Shown here: piece by piece, positions 53,801 to 64,000 of the stretch
Layout: each line of letters begins with the position of its first letter
Position numbering within the stretch: the stretch's first letter is position 1
Assembly: GCF_018691265.1 (NCBI RefSeq)
Contig: NW_024881322.1
Span: 8,235,989-8,299,988, forward strand
DNA from: Tyto alba
Lineage: Eukaryota > Chordata > Aves > Strigiformes > Tytonidae
DNA length: 64,000 bases
Reading direction: 5' to 3'
The notes under the pieces: generated by a model
Seen by the model: only the letters and a program-made list of their open reading frames with translations
The model's database searches: none
What the model was told of the DNA's origin: nothing
Program-made: the position numbers and the translations under genes

Positions 53801-56205
53801 CATCAGGTATGCAATCTTCTGGTTTGGTTTCATTCTCCTATGGAAAATGATAAGGACAATAAAATCACTTTTTTTTAGAACTTTATAAAAATTAATACTC
53901 CAAGTGTGCAGGCCTTCACTTAATACAGAACCTACTTCCCCTGTAATACTTCTTTTTCTTGAAACACATAAGGGATCTAAATACCTGACCCTTTAAGAGC
54001 ATTGATTTTCTTTTTCCCCTCACCCTTCCATTTTCCAGTTTGAACTTTATGGCCATATTAATTCCATTCTTTCCCATATATTTTCATAATTTATTTAAAT
54101 AAATAATATAAATGAAAACTTAACAGACAAGCAGAAACTTCTTTTTCCTCTTCCTTCTAACAAGACATAACAATTAAAAACAGCCTTTACAACATGGAAC
54201 AGTATTTTTTAGGTTAAAAATAACCTTTATAGCAAAGGTGGTTATCATGAAAGGAAAGTATTTTTACACATATATTTAAGCATAAGCAATGGAGGAGAAT
54301 CCTGTAAAGATGTCATTCAAACTGAAAATCTGCTTTACCATAAATGACTCCCCTCTATCCACACTATTAAATACTGCATTAAGTGTGTGTGCTAAGAGGT
54401 GATGAAAGAACTGGTCTCATCCTATCTGATTCTGGGCATTTCACTCTGGAGTCACCAAGTCAAACAGGCCAGGTTGTAACTGAGGAGCTCAGTTTCTCCT
54501 GTAACCACCTACTTCTCTGCAATTTATAGCGGTAATGTTGACACTTAAGATAAACGGCTAAAAGACAGGTTGTGTGAAAATGCTAAAAATTTACTGCAAC
54601 ATATTTACTAACCTTAATCAGCCCTGGGGGAGGTTTCTCGTAGCTGAAAAGCAACAGAAATATTGTTACTCTGCAGTACAGCATAGACAAATAAATTGAC
54701 AAAATACAGTATTTAAATGGTATAGAGTTAAAACCTTCACTTCACATTTTACCTTCAATTTTACTCTATCGGTAATCACCTAGAACTACAGCAGGACATG
54801 GATACCTAGATGCAAGCTGACTGAGACACACTGTCCTATCACCACACGTGCCTCTTGCAAATATCCTTCAGATTCATGTTCTGGCGGGAGAGCAACTACT
54901 TTCATTGTACTGCTTTACAAAGATGTGTGGTACATCCAACTCAGCCCCAGTTACCATAAATGCAAAACTCCCTCTTTTTCTGTAGCACCCCTCCCCAAGA
55001 TCTCACCAATCCAAATCTCTTTACTCCAGCGCTGCTGAATCATAGACATAGTCAGCTAAAAATAGTCAGACCATTCCTTACATCTTGCTTTGCCACCCAA
55101 GCCTAATATATAATAATTTAATTTTCTCCTCTTTGTGTATTAAACCTAAAGACAGAACCTTACTGGCCAAAATACCACGTTTCCTTTGGCATTTCTCCGC
55201 AGTTAACAGTTGATATAAAATTTATTAAAATCCAAATAGCAAGCAGGTGCTACATAGAGTACAGAAACTGAGAAAGAGGATGTGCTTAGGAGTTAAATGC
55301 CAAGACACTATGAAATGGTCTTTATAACTTTTTGAGTGCTGTTTAGTGGATTTGATAACAGATTTTTACTTTCACTTGGAAAGGAAAAAACGTTCTTGTG
55401 AACCTTCTGATCTTTTTATTCTACTAAATCCCTTTCAGTGAAGTAACATTAACCTTTTACAGCATCGCAGGCTACTGACGGAGTCATTAGGCAGATCTCA
55501 AACCTTTTTGCCTTTTTTTGTTTGTTTGTTTTTAAATCCACTCCAGTGGAAACCGACTGAACAACCCCGGCGTCTATGCCGCAACTCCCAGACTTCTAGG
55601 AACCTGGAAGAGGCCCATTTGCCCCCCAACAACTCGTTATAAAAGTCACGGATCAGTTCCGCAAGCGGCCTCGATGCCCCCCGGCTGCCCTGCCCGCACC
55701 GCTCCCAGGGGCACGGCAGGCACGCCACTGAAACACAGACCTCCCTATAGATTAAAAAAAAAAAAGGGCCACGTTTTTTAAATGTGACGGAGCTGGAGCA
55801 GGGGCCGGGGGGGGGAAGGAAAAAAAAACAAACCAAACCAAAACACGCCCCCCCCCCCCCCCCCCCCCCCGAAGCCCGCACTGGAAACGAGCCCCAAATG
55901 GCGGCGGGGCGGGCTGCGAGCAGAGCCGGGGGGCGGCCCGGCAGGGCCCCCCGGGCAGGGGCGGGAGCCGCGGGCAGCCTCCCCTCCTCCGCTCCTTACA
56001 AGGACTCCAAGTGCTGGAGCTTCTGGAGCTGCTGCGCCTCCTGCCTCTTCCGTTTCCTCTCATGCCGGTCCTGGGTCCTGCCGCCGCTCGCCGCGGGCTC
56101 CGGCTGGCCCTTGGGCCGCGCCTGGCTGCCCCTCGCCGCTTCTTCGTCCTCCTCCGCTGCCTCTTCCTCCTCCTCCCCCTGCCCCCTTCGCGCCCTGCGG
56201 GACAT
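50875..56205 (-). CDS. RP9: RP9 (PAP-1, retinitis pigmentosa 9 homologue)
   Basis: Six exons on the - strand: 56205-56000, 54643-54613, 53837-53708, 53398-53307, 51845-51784 and 51106-50875 (TGA). Phases close to 250 aa; human RP9 is 221 aa, and the difference lies in an Ala/Glu-rich N-terminus and an acidic insert near the C-terminus. The conserved core reads YEKPPPGLIK, ETKPEDCIPDVPGNE and LAHAPTKGLWMPLGKEVKVM. A CX2CX4HX6C zinc-knuckle-like motif is at 123-138, then AHEDPMYDIIREN at 154-166, a Ser/Asp run and a Lys/Arg-rich nuclear tail. The protein is a PIM1-associated nuclear factor linked to pre-mRNA splicing. His155 matches human His137, a retinitis pigmentosa site. The position of human Asp170 is Glu188 here. 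The start was chosen by the MSRRARRG N-terminus at 56205. Confidence 0.95.
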
Positions 56206-56760
56206 CGGCGCGGCTGGCAGAACCCCGGCGGACGGCGAAGCCACGGCAACACCCCCCTCCCCGCCCTCCAACGCTGCGCATTTCGGTTTCACTTCCCCTC
56301 CCGGGCGGGGCCCGCCCGGCCAAGCGCCGACTTCCTCCGGTGCGGCCCGGCCCGGCCAGGCAGCGCCGCTGCCGCCCCCCTCAGACCCGCCCGTAGGCCC
56401 AGCGCTCACCCCGCTCCCCGCCCCCGGCACCCTTCCCGGGGATTAACAATACTGGCTGGTTGTGTTGCGCCTTCAAAACAACGATATTTAAAAATTAAAT
56501 TAAAAAAAACCCACAATCGTTGACACAGCGGGGCGGGGGGGGGGGGGGGCCTGGCGGTGGGCCGGCCGAGAGCAGGCGGCCCCGGGCACGGAGGAGAGCT
56601 GAGGGGGTCGCCTCCCTCACCGGGGCCTCGGGGGCGGCTGCGGGGTGCAGCTGAGGGGGGGTCGGCACCCCCGGAAGGCAAAATCTGCTCCCAGGTTTCG
56701 CAGTGTCCTGCCCCAGCCGTGATCCTTCTGCGGCAGGAGGAGGAAGGGAGGCAGGCCAGT
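55560..56760. promoter_or_regulatory. CpG-island promoter of RP9, probably shared with BBS9
   Basis: The island is dense in CpG, with GC boxes and an ETS-like ACTTCCTCCGG (about 56329), covering RP9 exon 1 and extending about 550 bp upstream. In other vertebrates RP9 and BBS9 are arranged head-to-head, so a + strand BBS9 start around 56.4-56.8 kb is expected. A G15 tract is at 56535-56549. The long frames in the island on both strands, outside RP9 exon 1, are compositional. Confidence 0.65.
55848..55870. repeat. C23 homopolymer in RP9 intron 1
   Basis: Twenty-three consecutive C on + (G23 on the RP9 sense strand) start about 130 nt after the exon-1 donor, with a further G-rich block at 55800-55815. 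The run is prone to quadruplex formation, slippage and sequencing error, so the exact length is uncertain. Confidence 0.85.
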
Positions 56761-59700
56761 GTTGGGAAGGCAAAGTTTAAATTAATGCTTAAGCTTCATG
56801 CTAAAGTTCAAGGGCACGTGAGATTTCGGGGATTGCTTAAGAACTGAGTGAAACACAAAAAAGTAGATGTCAGAAGTCCAGGAATTGAAGGTGATCATCT
56901 TGGTGCTTCAAAGGTGCGCATCAGAGGTAAAGGGTGCTGTTCCCTGGGAATTGCTGTTGCAGCACCCTGTGATTCTGAAGTACAGTAAGACAAAAACGGT
57001 CATGAAAAGGCCTACCTTTTACATGGGAAAGAGCAATCTTACGCTTTATTTAACAATGTCATTTTATTAAACAAGCACTACTTTAATGTTATTTTAGCTT
57101 CTACTAGGTAAAACCTTACTTAGGACGAAAAATCATGTGTCTTGTTTCTCACTTGTGTTCGGCAAAGTGTCTGCCGTTGTAACTTCAGATCCCGGGAAAC
57201 TATTTTTGTCCAGTTAATTCTGTCACAGTCTTTTGCAAGGATTTGGTGCTTATTTTAAGGTTTAAACAAAATTAATCTAGCTTTTGCATGTCATGCCACT
57301 AATATATAATATTGATGAAGATTTTTATTTCACGCACCAAATTTTGTAGGTTTGCTGGCACTGGAAAGAATGCAGCAGCCATTCTACCACAAAACAACAG
57401 TCAGCAGCAAAGCAACATAATCTTGCGGATATACTTCTCAAAAAACTCCAATTTACGCTCTTCTTAAACCCAACATATCCATCTGGCTGAGATGTCATGA
57501 GATGGCATGTAAGTTGTGAGAAAACCTTTTTCATTCATTCCATGGGTCTGTAGCTAGCTTGTGTGTTTTGCTTAGCAGTGGGCCTTTTGGGAATTTTGTT
57601 ATTAGCCTTTCTTTGGGCCTAAACTGAGAAGAAGAGGCTGAGTTGCTGCCATCTCTTGAAATGGCAGATCACAACAGTTGACCTGAGGTGCAAAGCTCAA
57701 TGAACACCTCTTGTCTAAAGACTTAGAGGAAAAATGAGTTTATTTGTTAATCTGAGTTAAATATCTGTGTGTCTGTGCATAGTATGAAGAGAATGCAAGG
57801 TGATAGGTTTTAAGGTAATGCACTGTGGCTCAGGTTAAGCAGATGACCTGATGTTTGCAGGAGGCTAGACATTTGCTGCTGTGACACTGCTAGCATGTGG
57901 TAACATGTCAAATTGCAATCCGTCCTTTACATGGTCATATTCCAGCAACAAGTGAGGCAGGAAAAATATTTTTAGGTGTCGCAATTACATTTAAGATGTT
58001 TGAAAGAACTTAAATGAGACATGGTATCAATTTTTCACTCCATTTAGAGAAATGTCAATAGTTACTAAAAGTTAAGTACCGGCTGGGCTGATGCCTACTA
58101 ACTAGAGACTTTATTTTGGAAGCAATCTCAAGTGATATAATGGAGTTCTTTGACCCCCTCCCTTTCATTCCAGTGTTATTTTGTTATTTTCAAATGTCTT
58201 TTAACTTCAACTTCATGTTTTCAAACCAACAGGGTAGTCAGACTCTGGAACAGCTTTTCAGCATGTTAGGACAGTGACAGAAAACCTAATTAATTCTAAG
58301 ATAGAGAGTTTCCAGTTTATGAATGGTATTCTATGGGAGATATGTGTGCAATAGCACAAGAGACAGGAATTCTCCATAAACCCTACCAGTCTCGCTTTCA
58401 CACACCCTTGACTGTCCTAGCTTGGCTGAAGTAAGAAGAGTTCTGCCAGTTTGGAGCGGAAAAGGACCTGGCTTAGATGACCTCAGATTCAGTGACTTCA
58501 GCTTTGGCGGAATAATTGACACAAATTCATGAACTTAGCACATAGTCTCCACAGAAGTGTGGGGTTGCAAGTGGAAGCAGAAGGACAGACCATGGTACAT
58601 TATTCTCTTCTTACTGTTAAGTCAATGAGAGCTTGGCTGGGTTCTTTGCATCCCAGTGGCTTGTATGCCTAGGCCCTAATTTCTGAGCAGATCAGGGCAT
58701 TTGTGTAATAATCTTTATCACAGTAACTTAATAGGACACACAGAAGGTAAAATTAGGTGGGTACATAAATCTGCTAAGCCACAGTGGTTTAAATATGGGG
58801 TTTTTTTGTTGTTTGATAAGAAAAATTTTCTAGTGCATTTCCTCATCTGTCTTAGAAATGAGTTTTATCACTATATTACCCAGCCCAGGAGTACCTAGCT
58901 GTGAGGCCAAGCTTTTTTTAACCCCCAATTTTAATAGAAGGAGAGTATTTAAAGCTGTAGGTAGCTCCAAAGTTTATTTTTCTCCTTTGCTGAAAAAAAT
59001 CCCTGGGTTCCTGAGACTTACCCAAGGAAACAATTGCTTTCATATCAGTCCTTAGGAAAGATCAAACCAAAATTAATTGTGAAGAAGGAGGCAGCAGAAA
59101 AAAAGTAATTGTTATTTTCAGTTCTATTTATTCTGAAGCAAAGATCCTCAGTATCTGTAAATTGCTTAAATCTGTTCTATTTAAAGGATTTATATTAGCA
59201 GAGGATCTGGTTCCTTGCACTTAGCAGGATATTGATTTGAAGTTGTGCTGGGTTTTTTCCCTTTATTTGAATGTAGTGCTTCAGACATTTCAATAATTTA
59301 ATTTTTGGGAAATGTTGTCCTACCATAAGAGCTGACTGTTGTGGCACTGTAATTCCAGCTTCCCCAAAACATCTAAGCAGAAACATGAATCACTGTTACA
59401 AAGTGAAGTATCAGAAAAGCCCGTATGTTTCATAATATCCACTACAACTTTGCTATAAACAACTGAATGTTTCAACTACAAGCGATAACACTGGGACCAA
59501 ATCAACTTACATCTCTGTCATCCCATGGGCATCAGTATTCCTGTCAGAGTGCAACCCTGGCAGAATGTCAGCCAATCTGATTTTCTCCATTTTTGGCTGA
59601 CTAGAGCTTTGGGCCAGGATCTGTTTCTGATTATGTGTCAGATATTACGCACAGGAGAGGAATCCAGAACCCATGTTAGGCTCCATGGGAAGTTAAGCAC

Positions 59701-62700
59701 CTCCTAATGGGATCCAGAAGAAGCAGCAGGCTGAGCAGGACACAGTGCAAATCCAGCATGGCCAGCCCACGGCTGCCTGAAGCTAGCTGGTAGGAGACAG
59801 TCAGGGTAGAGTGAGTCTAATATCTGGACCATTTTCAGACCTCAGTGAAGGCTCTCTCAAAACAGCAGTGGCACATCTAAACTCTTGGGAACCTCAGCTG
59901 TGAAGAGAGGTGCTGACATCCTTTCTTGCAGAGAAATTAAAAGTTTTATTCTAAGTGGAATTGATAGCAGTTTCTTTTGTATACTAGCTTAACAATTAGA
60001 CAATGAGAGACTTGGAGTTGGTTCCCTCCTCGGTCTAGGTATTCAGTGATGGTGGCTCCTGTGTCACTGGGAAAAAATACCCTAAGCATTAGGCTAATAG
60101 CTACGTTGGTGGGGGCCACCTGCCATTCGTATTCCACTCTTTGGAAGCAGCAGGGAAAAGCATCTGAGATTCATGGGGTCAGAAGGATAAGTGTGTTTGA
60201 ACTTGGCTGCGAGTACACTAAGAGGTGCGCCCATCCCAGCACTGGAAACTGTACTTCTTTCTGTAAGATACAAAATCAATGCTCTAAGCAGGGGCCAGAG
60301 CCCAGTTCTCCCTCAGTTAGCACCACTGCACCAGGAGACAATAATGTCCTCCTACTTCCCATTTCTCAGATTAATCCCATGTTTACAACGGCACTGCTCA
60401 GCAGTAAAAAGTGTTCCTACACACCTGAACCTTTGCTGTGGTGTTTACTACCATACATCATCACATAAAGGGAGTGAGGGAGCAAATGTCTGAAAGAACA
60501 TAATGGCCACAGCTTCATTTTGTACTGTCCTGGTCCTGTCAGTCTTCAAGAGTCTGTAAAAGTCTACAGGGGCAAGCCTTTTAGGAAAATTGGGCAGAAG
60601 AATATCTAAGTTTTGGATCCCAACCAAGGACAGGTGTGAATTAAGCGTTGAATTGTTTGTTTCTGTAAAGACTGGGTTACTACCTAGCATATTCAGAAAT
60701 GTGCACTTGCAGGAAAGCTTTATAGCTGAGCAAGGAAGCATCTTTGGAAATTGGGGTTGGACAGCAGTTGAGCAAAGTTATTTGAACTGCAGCTTTAGTC
60801 TGAAGTCGCTTCCTAAGGCTACATCCCATTTTAAGCACTCAAATCTTTTTATTGGACCTCTCCCAAAGACTGATAAGCTGGTACTTGCAAGAGGAATGAT
60901 TGTCTTCCTTTTTGTAAATTCTGTCCTCTAAGCCTGTGGTAGCTGATTGCATGGATGAACTTCCTCCATCCTTCTGTGGAGATACTGCCTTATTGATCAC
61001 TTGGAGTTTGTAGTGAAGTCACCTGTTCCATTAGATGTGTAACGCTTACCATCTCTTCAAGCCACCACTCAGTGAAAATATTCTATCTATCTTTGATCTT
61101 TCTTTATTATTTGAACTCACGTAAGATTTGAGAGACACTAAATCACTGCACAACTTACATTTTTCATGAGTTTTTGCCCTTTGCTTTCTCTTCTTTATAA
61201 ATAAATACAAATAACTGTATATAATCCCAGCCATTTTGTGCTGTGGCATTAACACTTTTTTTCAAGAGTGAGGCTGTATTTTATGGGTGTATATTTGTGT
61301 AGTACACTATTGAATCAGCATTGTATCTCTGGGTATACACTGACATGGTGTCACTTCTGCTAATAGAAGGCCCCAAGTATGTTATTACGGAGGCAAAGCT
61401 TCATGTAGCCTTCAAAAGACTTTGCCTGAGTAAGGACTGAGCGCATTTGGGAACTGTGTGAGTAGTAGGAGCACTCAGATGCTAATGGCGCGTTATGTAA
61501 CAACAGTAGGGAAAGGAGATTTTGGCTGACAACCCTTGGACAGGCTCCCAACTTCTTACAAAACCTACCATCCTTTGTGAGATCGCTTGTGCCCAAGCTG
61601 AGTGGGCAGGACTTTGGTTTCATAAGAAGCAGCCAGATGCAATGAAATCTGTAATTATCTATTTATCTATTTTTTACAGATGAGAGGTTGACTTGGGATC
61701 ACAGCAATTTGAACCCCTTATTAGAGGGATGATAATTATTCCAGATTGGATGTTCCTCATATATTATATATACTGCTGCTTAACCCCTAATGGTTATAGA
61801 CTTACTGTCGTCAAAGTTGGCAGGAGTTTTGCTACTGACTTAGTAGGGATCAAGGCTAGATTCTTTGCCTGGTAGCCAGTTTTGTTTTTTTGTTTTTTTT
61901 TTTTTTTTTTTATATAGCTGCAGGAAATTCCTCCTTCTGAGCTTTGGCTATATTCTTAAATCAGTGATCAATTTACAAGAACTTTTCCCTTGCAAAAGCA
62001 GATTCCTTTCCTGAATTTTGCCTCCATAATATAGTGACTGATAAAACAGTTCCCATTTAAATGATGCCTGGCGTATCGAGTAAAATAGGCAAATTCATCT
62101 TCAATGAGAGCATCTGCCCCTGGTATGTCCCCTCCGACTTGCCAACTTTCCAGTGGAACACTGGATGAGTTGCCTTAAAAAGGCTCCAGTGATTATTAAT
62201 GGGTCACAGAAACTACAGAAACAAAGTGATGAAAAATACAATCTAAAAGGTTTAAGGAAAAGATTCTTGGTTCTGCTTGCCACCTCTATTAAACAGGAAG
62301 ATGACTTTCTCCTGTTAAAATAGCTCATTTCCTAGTTCCATGCAGAACAGCTGTTCCCACTTAACAGTATTTTTTTCAAAACTGTCTGAAGTTTGCCGAT
62401 CTTTAAGCTTAACATACTTCCCATATGTCAAGTTACCAACAGCTTCTTTCTAGATAACTGAAAAGAAATGAATGGAAACTCACAGTTCTAGACCACCTTC
62501 TTTCCCTGCCCCTCTCAAGAGGGTAATACAGAAAGACTAGCATAGCAGTGGTACAGCAGTGAAGCAAGGGTTAGTTAAGCAAGTTGACCCAGGAGTGTCT
62601 CTGACAGGAATGGTAAAGGAATTCTGTTGAAACACATGCCAAACACACAAAAATATTGATTTCCAGTGGTGGGCTAGGAGCCTGTATATTTTTATTCCAT

Positions 62701-64000
62701 TGTGCTAGTTTTGCTATGAATGACATCCAGAAACACTCGCTCATAGTTTCTCTTGCTTGAAAGTTACTGTCATCTATAGTTATATAGATATAGAAATGGA
62801 AGAATAAATATATTATTATAGATAGAGAAAACACATTATTTCCTAGTCCAGTCTGTATCTCGGCAGATTCGTGCATGGCCTGTGCTCCTATATGTCACTT
62901 GTAGAGTGTGTTAAAAAAAAATCGATTTAGCATCCTCTAATAGGGCTTTCTCCTGCCAGCCTTGTTGGTCATGCTTGAATAAACTAAGAAATGAGAGGTG
63001 TTCTGCCCAGTTATTAAGTAATTTTAATAATGTAACAGTGATATTGCCAAAACAAGTAGAAGTTGGCTACAGGTGGTGAGGCTGTGTTAATAAAACATTA
63101 GTTAAATTATCTGGAAACTGCAGCTTGAGGGCTGTGGGGAAAAAAAACTGAGTGTTTTGGGCCTCCCAAAATACAAGTACAAGATAACAGTGGCGGCCTT
63201 GAAAATTCAAGCACAGGACAGTAACAGAGGCCTGAGGGCTCCAGACACAAACCACAAACTGTCAACCACAGATGATTGTAACCGGACTAATAACAACTCT
63301 TTCATTTGCTAAGACTTCAATTCTTGGCTTTCTGTTTATGAAGTGTTACTTCAGCACACAAGGATTGCATGGGATGTTTGGTCTGGACCCTAAGCGTAAG
63401 GACAGACATAAAAGTTGGCTGCAACAACCGGTGGAGAAGGCAGGCAACAAAGGCTGTGACTTGTGCTGCACCTGCCCAACAAAACAGGAATGGGAGCAGA
63501 ACGTGCCCAGCATTCAGTATAATCTTACCAGCTCCATGCAAACACCTAAAGATGGTTGTGTGATGTGAATTTTGTAAGCCCGGGCCTAAAACTGTCGTTT
63601 AGTACACAGATCAGATGTCTGGAAGAGGTTATTGGAATACCGCCCTACAGTTGCTCCACAGATGGATTCTTTTCTGTTAAAAACAAGTTCAGAAATGTAC
63701 TTAATATCCTATCAATCCCTGCGAATCTGCTTCCAAAATAACATTGAAATTTCTAGTAGAAGTGTTAACACCTGACTTTTTCTCTCTTGAGATGCAAAAG
63801 GTAACTAAAAATGCATGGGAGTCACTAAATGCTTACCAACTAGGGGAGAAGGTTTAAGTGATCTTCTTGCACTGGATGCCTGATAAACACCTGCTTTAAT
63901 GCTAACGTACACTAATAAGAACCAGTGAGCACTATTCTGTAACAGGGTTGCACTTCAGGCAGTGCCCAGGGGATTCATATATGAATATTAATGAAGGAGG
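56761..64000 (+). other. No coding exon seen; likely BBS9 5' region or intron
   Basis: Both strands were checked for the BBS9 N-terminus (an MSLFKARDWW-like start) and other familiar domains; none was found. The sequence is unique and AT-rich, with a T18 tract near 61893-61910. One possible + strand donor (CAGAG|gtaaag) at about 56925 could end a non-coding BBS9 exon 1. If BBS9 begins in the CpG island, this whole stretch would be its first intron. Confidence 0.4.

Noticed and set aside
55784..56523. + strand frames of 170-220 codons over the RP9 promoter
   Set aside because: Antisense to RP9 exon 1 and to the GC-rich promoter; contain poly-Pro and poly-Ser from homopolymers.
58210..58360. 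CR1-like LINE 3' end (GACTCTGGAACAGC phrase)
   Set aside because: Only one short phrase resembles the CR1 consensus and the typical terminal octamer repeats are missing, so not claimed.
1..64000. CRISPR arrays, operons, ribosome binding sites
   Set aside because: The window is vertebrate nuclear DNA with spliced genes; the only direct-repeat array (16389-16592) has no spacers.

Overview
The window is vertebrate nuclear DNA. It has long GT-AG introns, CpG-island promoters, AATAAA signals and mononucleotide/microsatellite tracts. Compact introns, low repeat load and a bucky ball-family gene (reported lost in several mammals) point to a sauropsid, most likely a bird. The species cannot be told from the sequence alone.

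Four protein genes can be read exon by exon, all with consistent splice phases. (1) AVL9, + strand, 387-11147: the 3' two-thirds only, with a long 3' UTR to about 14.9 kb. (2) KBTBD2, - strand, 26939-21653: complete, 3 coding exons, 623 aa, with a 5' UTR exon carrying upstream ORFs and a CpG-island promoter near 34.5 kb. (3) A bucky ball / Velo1 (BUC) orthologue, + strand, 37457-44630: 5 coding exons, predicted 785 aa. (4) RP9 (PAP-1), - strand, 56205-50875: 6 exons, 250 aa, from a CpG-island promoter at about 56 kb. In other vertebrates that promoter is shared head-to-head with BBS9, but no BBS9 coding exon is visible before the window ends.

Layout: AVL9 and KBTBD2 converge across about 5.6 kb containing a perfect 26-bp minisatellite and a possible LTR relic. 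KBTBD2 and BUC diverge; the first has a CpG island, the second only a candidate TATA/E-box promoter. BUC and RP9 converge across about 5.5 kb with no recognisable gene. RP9 diverges toward the expected BBS9 side.

The genes are neighbours, not an operon. AVL9 acts in late secretory traffic, KBTBD2 is a CUL3 adaptor in insulin/PI3K signalling, and RP9 is a nuclear splicing-associated protein. BUC, the most notable gene, belongs to the germ-plasm / Balbiani-body organiser family. Its intact frame, N-terminal aromatic prion-like motif and position between KBTBD2 and RP9 are the main discovery here.
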